A DNA stretch of 14,339 bases from Acanthamoeba sp. SK_2022b (taxonomy: Eukaryota; Discosea; Longamoebia; Acanthamoebidae), in NCBI GenBank assembly GCA_027943245.1, contig JANDJZ010001537.1, positions 1 to 14,339 on the forward strand, written 5' to 3'. Each line of letters opens with the position of its first letter. The first letter of the stretch is position 1. The translations under genes and the position numbers were made by a program. Below the pieces are notes generated by a model that worked only from the letters and a program-made list of their open reading frames with translations, did not search any database and was not told the DNA's origin. This document shows positions 6,816 to 14,333 of this stretch, in pieces.

Positions 6816-7796
6816 TCACAGCAGGTTCGGCAGCAGGTGGACGGCCATGTCGCCGGCCGCCCACGCCGCCGCCAGCAGCGGCGCCAGCCCCAGCACCCAG
6901 GCCAGCGGGGCGCCCACCCGCCGGGCCAGCCAGGTGAGCCCGGCGGCCACGGCGAGCAGGGCACCGAGGGCCAGGGCGAGCGCGGCCATCGCGGACGAGT
7001 CGGTGCCCATCGGGAGCTCGGCGTCGGTGACGGCGCTGAGCCGGCCCGCCGGGGCGGCCTGCGGCTCGGTCGCGAGCTCGGCGTCGACGTAGACCGCCGA
7101 GCCCGCCGAGAGCGCGGACAGCCGTCCGGACCCCTCGGCGGTGACCAGCGTCAGGCGTCCCTCCCCCGCCGCGAGCGGCTGGGGCAGCGGGTCTCCGGTG
7201 CGCCGGACGCCCTCGACCGTGTACCGCGCGACGCCCTGACCGGTCGTGACCTCCAGGACGTCCCCCTTGACGAGGTCGGTGACGTCGCCGAACGGGCCGC
7301 CGTGCGTCACCGCGCGCCCGTAGACCACCGACGTCCCGGCCTGCCCGGGCATGACCGTGTCGCGCCGGTGCCCGGGCCCCTCGGTGAGCTGCCCGGCGCC
7401 GGTGCCCTCCACGACGACCTGCTCGAGGTCGATCGACGGGGCCGACAGCTGCGCGACCGGCGTCCCGGGGGCGATGATCCCGCCCACCGGCGTCGTCGCG
7501 GCGGCGAGGTCGGCGCGCAGCTGGTCGTGCAGCAGGGTCTGCTCGCGGTCCTGGGCCAGTCCGCTCAGGACGAGCAGCTGCAGCAGCAGCCAGGCGCACA
7601 CCACGGCCAGCACGGTCAGCGACGAGCTCGCGACCGACACCTGGTCGGACACGGCCGGACGCTGCGCGGTGCGCACGCCCGTCCACCAGGCGCGGACCCG
7701 GCGGAACCGTTCGCGCGGCGCGCGGCGGCGGCCCTCGGGGACCTCGGGCACCGGGTCGGGGACCCGCTGCGGCGCCACCTCCACGACGGCGCTCAT
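6816..7796 (-). CDS. Sortase-fold membrane protein lacking catalytic residues (pseudo-sortase) in the pst locus
   Basis: The 326-aa protein has a basic cytoplasmic N-terminus (RRRAPRERFRRVRAWW), one membrane helix at about 54-80, an external sortase-like domain at about 105-243, and two further helices at about 266-290 and 297-318. The domain keeps the sortase framework: APSIDLEQVVVEG, the GPGH..DT..PGQAGTSVV stretch, THGGPFGDV, LVKGDVLEV, YTVEGVRRTGD, and LTLVT before the catalytic position. The catalytic His of the usual GHR is R161 here, the catalytic Cys after LTLVT is A220, and the usual Arg position appears to be A234. The only cysteine, C67, is in the first helix. It is therefore unlikely to be a transpeptidase. 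The ATG overlaps the upstream gene stop as ATGA. A structural or chaperone role with the neighbouring binding proteins is my inference. Confidence 0.82.
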   Translation of the reverse strand: MSAVVEVAPQRVPDPVPEVPEGRRRAPRERFRRVRAWWTGVRTAQRPAVSDQVSVASSSLTVLAVVCAWLLLQLLVLSGLAQDREQTLLHDQLRADLAAATTPVGGIIAPGTPVAQLSAPSIDLEQVVVEGTGAGQLTEGPGHRRDTVMPGQAGTSVVYGRAVTHGGPFGDVTDLVKGDVLEVTTGQGVARYTVEGVRRTGDPLPQPLAAGEGRLTLVTAEGSGRLSALSAGSAVYVDAELATEPQAAPAGRLSAVTDAELPMGTDSSAMAALALALGALLAVAAGLTWLARRVGAPLAWVLGLAPLLAAAWAAGDMAVHLLPNLL

Positions 7797-10336
7797 CGAC
7801 GCACCATCGCCACGACCCGGACCACCGGGGCACCGAGACCGGCGAGCAGCAGCAGACCGAGCAGGCCCGCCAGCAGCAGGCGTCCGGTCGACGACGTCGT
7901 CGCCGCCGTGGGAGCGGTCTCGAGCGTCGTCGTGGGCGTGCTGCCGGTCGCCGCGGCAGCCCCGGCCGGCGCGGGCTCGGCGGCGGCCGGCGCCGCGCCG
8001 CCGGGCGCGTCCGCCGCGCCCGGGGCGTCGTCGCTGTCCGACCGGTCCGTGCCGTCGGTGCCGTCGTCGCCGGACTCCTGCGAGGCCACCGCCTTCGCGA
8101 CGGACTGGGCCTGGCGCCACAGCGCGCCGGTGACCCCCGAGCGGGTGATGGGGACGAAGCCGTCGGCGAGCTGGCCGTTGGCCGCGCCACGGCGCTGCCC
8201 CTCGGTGGTCGCGATGGTGATGAACTGGCTGACCTTGCGGGCCTCGGCCTTGGCCATGCCCTCCAGCCTCGCGGCGGTGTAGACCACCATCGTGCCGGGG
8301 TACGCCCGCGGGTCGCGCGAGGTCGTCGCCGGCCCGAGGGTGAACGGCTCGAGCCCGTCCTTGCTCGGGACGGCGGTGCGGACGGCCGCCCGGATGGCCG
8401 AGTCCGTCGGCGCCACGAACGTGCGGCCGGCCGTGCCGGTGAACGCCGAGCCGCTGCCCTTCGTCACCCGCGTCTGCAGGGACGCGGTGCGCAGGTCGAG
8501 CCGGGCGGCGTCGCCGAGGCTGACGATGCCGAGCATGAACCGCGAGCCCAGGCCCTGCCGGTCCACCCGGCCCTGCTTCCACGGTTCCTGCGTGGTGGAC
8601 CGGGTGCACTTGGTCTGGACGTTCGGCCACGCGTCCAGCACGGCCTCGGCGATCCTGCGCAGCGACGTCACCGGTGCCGCGATCTGGGTGAAGTACGGGG
8701 TGCTGACCTGCTTCAGGCACTCCTGCGAGGTGCGGGGGACGTAGGTGTCCAGCAGCGGCCACTCGTCGGTCGGCATCCGCACCGCCCGGTAGCTGGGGTT
8801 GACGACCATCCCCCAGGGATCGGCCTTGCCCTGGACGAAGGCGCGCGCCTCCGGGTCCTGGGCGATGTACGCCGTGAGGCTGGAGACCACGTCCGAGGAC
8901 TCCGACAGCGACAGCACGGTCGCCGCCGCCTCGCGCGAGATGTCGTCCAGGCCGGGGTTGAGCGCCCGGAACTCCGGGTCGCGGTTGAGGGACGTCGGGT
9001 TCTTGCCCATCCCGGGGTGGCCCGCGCCGAGCGCCGACCCGGTGTAGGACTGGGTCAGCAGCTTGGCCAGCAGCCGAGGCGTCAGGCGCAGCTTCTCGGC
9101 CTCGCCCGCGTTGTTCGGCCGGTCGACGACGTACGAGACGGCGAACCCGGTCAACGCCGTGGGCGCGTAGCCCACCGGCGCGTCGCGGACCCGCTCGCGC
9201 TTGCCCGACACGAACGCCGCGGCCGCCTCGCCACGCTCCATGAGCGTGAACGCCGGACCGTCGCCCATGCGGTTGTGCTGGAGCTTGAAGCGGTCCGCGT
9301 CCAGGCAGTAGGCCGGGGTCCACTGGGTGGTGGTCTGGCTGAGCAGCTCCGAGCCGTAGAACGCCGTCGGGGCCCGCGAGTCCTGCACGTCGCAGACGTC
9401 GGGCTCGGTCGCGAAGGTCAGCGGGACGCTGAAGCGGTGCCGCCAGTTCGACTCGGCCCACCAGTACAGCGGCGACACCGCGGCGTCGACGCCCTCGGCG
9501 CTGTAGTTGCTCGACCCGGGGGCGAACCGGCCGGTGCGCGTGCACTCGCTCGTCGCCTCGACGTCGCAGCTGATGCCCATGATCGGGATGACCACGAGCG
9601 AGCAGCGGACGGTGGAGCTGCAGCCGAGCGACTCGTTCTCGGCGGCCGTGCGGACCTCGAAGCCGGTCGAGCCCTTGCCCTCGACGTCGGTGAACGCCGC
9701 GACCTCCGCGGGCGGGAACGAGGCGTCCGCGGCCGCCTCCGGGGGCATGGTGGCGCTCGTGCACGCGGGGAACGTGGTGCCGTCGGCGGCGACGAACGGG
9801 GTGAGGTGGGTGGAGAAGATCGCCGCGTCCTTGCACGACGCGGGGATGGGATCCATGCCCGACTTGGCGGCGCGGTCCTCCTCGGACGCGTGCACGTCCT
9901 GGCGCCAGATCGCCGACCGCTCGCTCTCGCTGCGCGAGCGCTGGGTCTGCGTGGAGGTCCAGCAGGTCTCCTGCGACAGGCGCTGCTTCGCCGGCAGCGT
10001 CGGGTCGTCCAGGCCCCGGCACTGCAGCACGACGACCGGGTACTCCTGGGCCATGCCGTTCTCGCCGTAGGGGTTCGTGGCGCGGCCGCCGCTGGGGTGC
10101 GCGCCGGTCCAGGACACCCGGATCCGCTCGCGCCCGCGCAGGTTGCGGGTGTGGTCGACGGTGACCGACACCTTCCGCTCGTCGACGGTGAGCGTCTCGC
10201 CGTCCACCGCGAACGTCCGCTTCAGGGTCTTGGTGGCGGAGTAGGCGTCGGACGTCCCGGCGCTCGCCCCGCCGGTGCCGCTGAGCACGCCGACGCCCAG
10301 GACGAGGGCGAGGAGCAGGACGACGCGGCGCCTCAT
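7793..10336 (-). CDS. Large secreted PstS-related binding-like protein with C-terminal membrane anchor (847 aa)
   Basis: The product begins MRRRVVLLLALVLGVGVLSG, a signal peptide. A cysteine-rich N-terminal region of unknown fold follows. From about residue 350 it resembles type 2 periplasmic binding proteins of the PstS group: PVGYAPTALTGFAVSYVV (around 387-404), LTPRLLAKLLTQSYTG, and near the end DPRAYPGTMVVYTA and FITIATTEGQRRGAANGQL, like the C-lobe of PstS. I count 12 cysteines, an even number that fits disulfides outside the cell. A disordered Asp/Ala/Pro/Thr-rich stalk then leads to TSSTG, a Leu/Gly-rich membrane helix and a final VRR. The layout recalls a sortase sorting signal without a canonical LPXTG. 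It starts inside the pstS stop (ATGA), with GGAGG 5 nt upstream, and ends overlapping the pseudo-sortase start. The ligand is unknown; phosphate or an organic phosphate is a guess from context. Confidence 0.8.
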   Translation of the reverse strand: MRRRVVLLLALVLGVGVLSGTGGASAGTSDAYSATKTLKRTFAVDGETLTVDERKVSVTVDHTRNLRGRERIRVSWTGAHPSGGRATNPYGENGMAQEYPVVVLQCRGLDDPTLPAKQRLSQETCWTSTQTQRSRSESERSAIWRQDVHASEEDRAAKSGMDPIPASCKDAAIFSTHLTPFVAADGTTFPACTSATMPPEAAADASFPPAEVAAFTDVEGKGSTGFEVRTAAENESLGCSSTVRCSLVVIPIMGISCDVEATSECTRTGRFAPGSSNYSAEGVDAAVSPLYWWAESNWRHRFSVPLTFATEPDVCDVQDSRAPTAFYGSELLSQTTTQWTPAYCLDADRFKLQHNRMGDGPAFTLMERGEAAAAFVSGKRERVRDAPVGYAPTALTGFAVSYVVDRPNNAGEAEKLRLTPRLLAKLLTQSYTGSALGAGHPGMGKNPTSLNRDPEFRALNPGLDDISREAAATVLSLSESSDVVSSLTAYIAQDPEARAFVQGKADPWGMVVNPSYRAVRMPTDEWPLLDTYVPRTSQECLKQVSTPYFTQIAAPVTSLRRIAEAVLDAWPNVQTKCTRSTTQEPWKQGRVDRQGLGSRFMLGIVSLGDAARLDLRTASLQTRVTKGSGSAFTGTAGRTFVAPTDSAIRAAVRTAVPSKDGLEPFTLGPATTSRDPRAYPGTMVVYTAARLEGMAKAEARKVSQFITIATTEGQRRGAANGQLADGFVPITRSGVTGALWRQAQSVAKAVASQESGDDGTDGTDRSDSDDAPGAADAPGGAAPAAAEPAPAGAAAATGSTPTTTLETAPTAATTSSTGRLLLAGLLGLLLLAGLGAPVVRVVAMVRR

Positions 10337-11937
10337 GCCGCCCTCCGACGCTTGCGCATCCACGCGGCCAGCACGCCCGGGACCACGACGAGGGCGACGA
10401 GCTCGACCGCTGCCAGGGCGCCGAACACCCGCTCGTCGCCGGCCCGCCCGGCGAGCAGCTCGACCGGGACCGCGGTGACCTCGCCGGACGTCGCGGTGGC
10501 CGCCGTGCCGGCGGCCGGAGCGCCCGTCACGGGGTCCGTCGCCGCTCCGGGCACGGCGCCGGCGGCGGGTGCGGTCCCCGCCGCTCCCGCGGCCGGCTTC
10601 GCCGCGTCCCCGCCGGACGCGGCAGCCGCCTCCTGGGTCGTGGTGGGCGCGGTGCCGGTGCCACCGCCGCACGGGCCGGCTCCCTGCTTGTCGCAGGCCG
10701 CCGGCTGCGGGGCCACCTCAGCCAGCTTGTTCTTGCTCAGGTTGCCCGCGACGAAGGTCGGGTTGTTGCAGCGCGTCACGCTGCGGCCGGTGATGTCGAC
10801 CTTGCTGTCCGCCGTCTTGAGCTTCTTGAGCTGGTCGAACCCGGCCTGCACGAGGTTGAGCGGCAGCGGCGAGTACCCGTACGCGCCGGCCTTCGACTGG
10901 CCCTGGCAGAGCGAGTAGAACATGAAGTCGGCGAGCGTCTGGCGCTTGGCCGTCGTCATGCGCCGGTCCTTCTTGCCGGTCGGCAGCAGCATGTAGGAGT
11001 AGGACGACAACGGGTACGCCCGCGGGTCGGACGCCGAGTAGACGCCGTCGAGGATCTGCGTCAGGTACTGGTCGGAGCGCTTGTCCTGGTTGATGCGGGC
11101 CTTCGTCAGCGCGACCGCCACGTTGTACTGCGTCGGCTCGACGTAGTAGCCGGCCTTGTTGAGCACCTTGACGACCGGGAAGCCCTTGTTGACCGGGTAG
11201 GAGTACTCGACGTACCCGATGTGCCCGTTGCCGGACTTGCTGGCGATCGTGTTCATCACCTGGTCCGAGCCCGCCGCCGCGATCGCCGTCCCCTTGCGCG
11301 GGAAGTACGACGTCAGCCCGGACCGGCCGAAGAAGCCGCGCCAGATCGACGGGAACTGCTTGTCCAGCCACGCGGTGAACTGGGCGGTCGTGCCCGAGCC
11401 GTCCGAGCGCAGGACCGGCGTGATCTTCAGCGACGGGAAGACCCGCCCGTTGTTGTCCTTCTTGATCGCCGGGTCGTTCCAGTTGGTGATCTTGTTGGTG
11501 AAGATCTTGGCGATCGTCTCGCCGGAGAGCCGCAGGTTCTCGACCGGCTTGCCGCCGATCTTGAGCTGGTAGGTGAACGCCGTGCCGCCGGCGATGATCG
11601 GCATGTAGGCGAACTCGCGGTCGCCGGCCGAGTCGACGTTCCCGAACTCGTCCTTGCCCTGGTACGGGATCTCGGTGATGCCGAAGTCCGTGACGTTCTG
11701 GCCGAACGCCTTGCGGCCCTGGGACGAGCCGCCGCCGCTGTAGGCGATCTGCATGCCGTTGTTCTTCACGTCGGCGATCCACTGCTCCAGGATCACCTGC
11801 GACCAGGTGGAGCCGGAGCCCTCGATCTGGGCGTAGGCGGCCTCCGCGGGGCGCGCGAGCACGACGGTCACCGCGAGCGAGAGCAGCACGGCGAGCGTCG
11901 CCCTCGCTCCGCGGCGGCGGGTGGTCTGGGAGTTCAT
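10333..11937 (-). CDS. pstS: Phosphate-binding protein PstS with C-terminal membrane anchor
   Basis: The 534-aa protein has a signal peptide (1 to about 33, RPAEA), then a PstS domain to about 375. Phosphate-contact motifs are GSGSTW (40-45), GGGSSQG (68-74), DFGITEIPY (84-92) and RSDGSGTTAQFTAWL (177-191), followed by GHIGYVEYSY (238-247). The chain then departs from ordinary PstS: an Ala/Gly/Thr/Pro-rich linker (about 405-490), a hydrophobic helix (about 504-526) and the basic tail MRKRRRAA. There is no lipobox Cys after the signal peptide, so attachment is by the C-terminal helix instead of lipid. It captures phosphate outside the membrane and passes it to PstC/PstA. The ATG at 11937 overlaps the pstA stop (ATGA) and has GAAAGG 6 nt upstream. 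Confidence 0.95.
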   Translation of the reverse strand: MNSQTTRRRGARATLAVLLSLAVTVVLARPAEAAYAQIEGSGSTWSQVILEQWIADVKNNGMQIAYSGGGSSQGRKAFGQNVTDFGITEIPYQGKDEFGNVDSAGDREFAYMPIIAGGTAFTYQLKIGGKPVENLRLSGETIAKIFTNKITNWNDPAIKKDNNGRVFPSLKITPVLRSDGSGTTAQFTAWLDKQFPSIWRGFFGRSGLTSYFPRKGTAIAAAGSDQVMNTIASKSGNGHIGYVEYSYPVNKGFPVVKVLNKAGYYVEPTQYNVAVALTKARINQDKRSDQYLTQILDGVYSASDPRAYPLSSYSYMLLPTGKKDRRMTTAKRQTLADFMFYSLCQGQSKAGAYGYSPLPLNLVQAGFDQLKKLKTADSKVDITGRSVTRCNNPTFVAGNLSKNKLAEVAPQPAACDKQGAGPCGGGTGTAPTTTQEAAAASGGDAAKPAAGAAGTAPAAGAVPGAATDPVTGAPAAGTAATATSGEVTAVPVELLAGRAGDERVFGALAAVELVALVVVPGVLAAWMRKRRRAA

Positions 11938-13049
11938 CGAAGGCCTTTCGGGGGACGAGCGAGCAGGCGGGCGGCGACGAAGAGCGCCAGGACGACCACG
12001 AGCAGGACGGTCGCGGCGGCGAACGCGCGCGCGATGTAGATCGGCTCACCACTGCGCACGGTGGTGTAGATGAACAGCGGCAGGGAGTTCATGACGCCGT
12101 CGGTCGGGTCGAGCACGAGGAAGGGCGCGGCACCGGAGGTCAGGAGCACCGGCGAGGTCTCGCCGATGCCGCGGGCGATGCCCAGGATGAGCGCGGTCGC
12201 GAGGCCGGGACGGGCGGTCGGCAGCACGACGTGCCAGACCGTCCGCCAGCGCGAGGCGCCGAGCGCGAGGCTGGCCTCGCGCAGGCCGCCCGGCACGACC
12301 CGCAGCACGACGTCGGACGCCCGGGCGATGATCGGCAGCATCATGACGCTCAGGGCCATCGCGGCGGCGATGCCGGAGCGGTCCAGCCCGAGCCCGATGA
12401 TGGCCGTCGTGTAGACGAACAGGCCGGCCACGATCGAGGGCAGCGCGGTCATCGCCTCGACGACGGTGCGCACGATGCGGGCGTAGCGTCCGCCCACCTC
12501 GGTCATGAACACGGCCGTGCCGATGCCCAGCGGCACGGTGACGACCACGGCGATGCCGACCTGGATGAGGGAACCGATGATCGCGTGCAGGATGCCGCCG
12601 CGGTCGAACGAGTCGCGCGGGCCGACACCGGCCATGTCCTGGGTGAGCAGGTTCAGGTGCGGCAGCGCCTCGAGGCCGCGCAGGAAGATGAAACCGATCG
12701 TCCACAGGAGCGCGGCCCCGACGACCGCCGCCGCGGCGTGCACGGTGGTGCTGGCCAGCCGGTCGCGGACGATCGACGCGCTGGTCGTCATCGCCGACGC
12801 GACGGCGAGCACGACCATCGCGCAGGCGAACGTCGTGAGCGCGAGCACGAGCAGGCCGCTCCAGGGCAGCAGCCGCTGGGTCAGCAGCCAGGCCATCGCC
12901 AGGCCGGCCACCCAGGAGCCGGCCATGACGAGCCGGTCCTCGGCCGTGGTCGTGGTGAGCGGGCGCGGCGCGGGCCCCGCGTCCAGGGACGGCGGCTCGT
13001 GGCGGACGGTGGTGCCGCCGGCGACCGGCGGGCTGTCGAGGAGGGTCAT
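11934..13049 (-). CDS. pstA: Phosphate ABC transporter permease PstA with N-terminal extension
   Basis: The 371-aa inner-membrane permease forms the phosphate channel with PstC. The EAA loop that docks on PstB reads EASLALGASRWRTVWHVVLP, starting at E258, and is followed by GIARGIGETSPVLLTSG. I count about eight hydrophobic segments. Six match the normal PstA core. The first two (around 41-61 and 63-87) lie in an extra N-terminal region of roughly 100 residues, which begins with a soluble Pro/Thr-rich stretch. The ATG at 13049 overlaps the pstC stop as ATGA and has GGAG 8 nt upstream. The stop overlaps the pstS start in the same way, so C, A and S should be made together. Confidence 0.96.
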   Translation of the reverse strand: MTLLDSPPVAGGTTVRHEPPSLDAGPAPRPLTTTTAEDRLVMAGSWVAGLAMAWLLTQRLLPWSGLLVLALTTFACAMVVLAVASAMTTSASIVRDRLASTTVHAAAAVVGAALLWTIGFIFLRGLEALPHLNLLTQDMAGVGPRDSFDRGGILHAIIGSLIQVGIAVVVTVPLGIGTAVFMTEVGGRYARIVRTVVEAMTALPSIVAGLFVYTTAIIGLGLDRSGIAAAMALSVMMLPIIARASDVVLRVVPGGLREASLALGASRWRTVWHVVLPTARPGLATALILGIARGIGETSPVLLTSGAAPFLVLDPTDGVMNSLPLFIYTTVRSGEPIYIARAFAAATVLLVVVLALFVAARLLARPPKGLR

Positions 13050-14059
13050 GCGTCGGTCTCCGCCCCGGATCGGCTGCGGGCGACGACGACCGCGGCGAGC
13101 GTGTTGATGATGAGCGTGATGACGAACAGGACGAAGCCGGCGGTCAGGAGCGCGGCGAGCTGGGCGCCGTTGGCCTCGCCGAAGCGTCCGGCGATGAGCG
13201 CCGAGACGGTGTTGGTGCCGACCTCCAGCACGCGGATCTTGAGGTCGAAGGCCGGCGAGATGATGAGCAGCACCGCGATGGTCTCGCCGAGCGCGCGGCC
13301 CAGGCCGAGCATCGTCCCGCCGATGACGCCGCCGCGGCCGAAGGGCAGCACGACCGAGCGGATCATCCCCCAGCGCGTGGCACCCAGCGCGAGCGCGGCC
13401 TCCCGCTCCCCCGTCGGCGCCTGGCTGAACACCTGGCGCATCACCGCGCACGCCATGGGGATCACCATCATCGCGACGGCGAGCCCGGCGACGAAGGCGG
13501 ACGCGGTGTAGCGGCTCTGCTCCCAGACGGCGGCGTCCGCGTCGGCCTCGACGGCGAAGAACGGGATCCAGCCCAGGTGGGCGTGCAACCAGTGGGCGAC
13601 CGCGGACGCGTGCGGCTGGAGCACGAAGAAGCCCCACAGGCCGTAGATGATGCTCGGCACCGCGGCCATGAGGTCGACCATCGACACGAGCAGGCCGCGC
13701 AGCCTCGGCGGCGCGTACTCGCTGATGTAGAGCGCGGTCAGCAGCGCCAGGGGGAAGGCCACCACGAGCGCGACGAGCGCCACGCTGAACGTCCCGACCA
13801 GCACCGCCCCGATGCCGATGACGTCGGCCTCGGGCTCCCACTGGGTCTCGGTGAAGAACGACAGGCCGTAGTGGCGCAGCGTCGGCCAGGCCTGCAGGGC
13901 GAGGAACAGCCCGATCCCGCCGGTGATGAGCAGCACCGTCGTGCCGACCGCGCGCATCGAGACGGCGAAGGCCCGGTCGGCCCCGCTCTCGCCTCCGACG
14001 AGGCGCCGGGGGGCGTCCGCGTCCACGGACGGCTCGGCCGTCCGGACCCATGTCGACAC
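13046..14059 (-). CDS. pstC: Phosphate ABC transporter permease PstC
   Basis: The 337-aa permease has about six membrane segments. The EAA loop is EAALALGATRWGMIRSVVLP from E220, followed by LGRALGETIAVLLI. The family motifs LYISEYAPPRLRG and MAAVPSIIYGLWGFFVL are present. The first helix is at VGTTVLLITGGIGLFLALQA, and the segment GLSFFTETQWEPEADVIGIG is usual for PstC. I chose the GTG at 14059 because GGAG lies 5 nt upstream, with a longer GAGGAGACGGAG purine tract before it. An in-frame ATG at 14086 would add 9 residues, but it has no visible Shine-Dalgarno and lies only about 10 nt from the -10 box. It is the first gene of the locus, controlled by the PHO-box promoter just upstream, and overlaps pstA by 4 bp. 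Confidence 0.94.
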   Translation of the reverse strand: MSTWVRTAEPSVDADAPRRLVGGESGADRAFAVSMRAVGTTVLLITGGIGLFLALQAWPTLRHYGLSFFTETQWEPEADVIGIGAVLVGTFSVALVALVVAFPLALLTALYISEYAPPRLRGLLVSMVDLMAAVPSIIYGLWGFFVLQPHASAVAHWLHAHLGWIPFFAVEADADAAVWEQSRYTASAFVAGLAVAMMVIPMACAVMRQVFSQAPTGEREAALALGATRWGMIRSVVLPFGRGGVIGGTMLGLGRALGETIAVLLIISPAFDLKIRVLEVGTNTVSALIAGRFGEANGAQLAALLTAGFVLFVITLIINTLAAVVVARSRSGAETDA

Positions 14060-14095
14060 TGCGTCTCCGTCTCCTCGCGCGGGCATGACGCGAGA

Positions 14096-14160
14096 ACAGT
14101 AGGGACGCGCGGGAGGGCGGCGCGGGGCTTGCGATGAACGGGCCGTGAACGCTCGACGGC
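14096..14160 (-). promoter_or_regulatory. PHO-box promoter of the pst locus, upstream of pstC
   Basis: On the minus strand the order is GCCGTCGAGC (14160-14151), two 11-bp direct repeats GTTCACGGCCC (14150-14140) and GTTCATCGCAA (14139-14129), a 27-nt spacer, and TACTGT (14101-14096) as the probable -10. Direct repeats of GTTCA every 11 bp are the known signature of PhoP-binding PHO boxes in actinobacteria and fit induction under phosphate starvation. The expected transcript start is near 14089, about 30 nt before the chosen pstC GTG. Confidence 0.78.
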
Positions 14161-14192
14161 GGGTTCGGGACCGGGCGTTCGGGGCCCGGAAA

Positions 14193-14228
14193 CGCAGCAG
14201 GCCCGCCGTCTCGGGCGGGCCTGCTGCG
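14193..14228 (-). terminator. Terminator hairpin after tRNA-Ala
   Basis: Arms 14193-14207 (CGCAGCAGGCCCGCC) and 14214-14228 form a perfect 15-bp stem with a 6-nt loop. The hairpin starts 5 nt after the tRNA 3' end. Read on the minus strand it is followed by TTT, a short T run. It separates tRNA transcription from the pst promoter. Confidence 0.85.
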
Positions 14229-14233
14229 GGTGG

Positions 14234-14309
14234 TGGTGGAGCATAGGGGATTCGAACCCCTGACCTCTTCCATGCCATGGAAGCGCGCTACCAACTGCGC
14301 CAATGCCCC
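14234..14309 (-). tRNA. tRNA-Ala (anticodon GGC)
   Basis: The 76-nt cloverleaf is complete. The acceptor stem GGGGCAT pairs with ATGCTCC and contains the G3-U70 pair that marks alanine tRNAs. The D arm is GCGC/GCGC. The anticodon arm CTTCC-ATGGCAT-GGAAG gives anticodon GGC at 14276-14274 (positions 34-36), reading GCC and GCU codons. The T arm is AGGGG-TTCGAAT-CCCCT. The 3' CCA is encoded in the DNA (14236-14234). Confidence 0.97.
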
Positions 14310-14327
14310 GCGATCAACCGAGATGGA

Positions 14328-14333
14328 ACTCTA
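14328..14333 (-). promoter_or_regulatory. Possible -10 box of tRNA-Ala
   Basis: TAGAGT on the minus strand lies 18 nt before the mature 5' end of the tRNA, a plausible distance for a -10 box and a short 5' leader. The -35 region lies outside the window, so this is a weak call. Confidence 0.35.

Noticed and set aside
6816..7796. Active housekeeping or class E sortase
   Set aside because: The catalytic Cys and His positions hold Ala220 and Arg161, and the only cysteine (C67) is in the first membrane helix.
6682..8190. Upstream in-frame extension of the Ig-type binding protein to a 1120-aa product
   Set aside because: The extension is Arg/Pro-rich and out of frame with the sortase-like gene it crosses. 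The ATG at 6681 has a ribosome site, a signal peptide and its own promoter.
10333..10470. LPXTG-type sorting signal at the C-terminus of PstS
   Set aside because: There is a helix and basic tail, but no LPXTG, LAXTG or similar pentapeptide before it. VPVELLAG does not fit any sorting motif I know, so I call it a membrane anchor.
14161..14190. Second hairpin beside the tRNA terminator (CCGGG...CCCGG)
   Set aside because: The stem is only about 5 bp in very GC-rich DNA and is not distinguishable from chance.
14060..14278. Upstream starts for pstC inside the terminator and tRNA region
   Set aside because: The frame stays open by chance through tRNA-Ala and its terminator. The PHO box and -10 lie downstream of those starts. 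Only the ATG at 14086 remains as a realistic alternative to the GTG at 14059.
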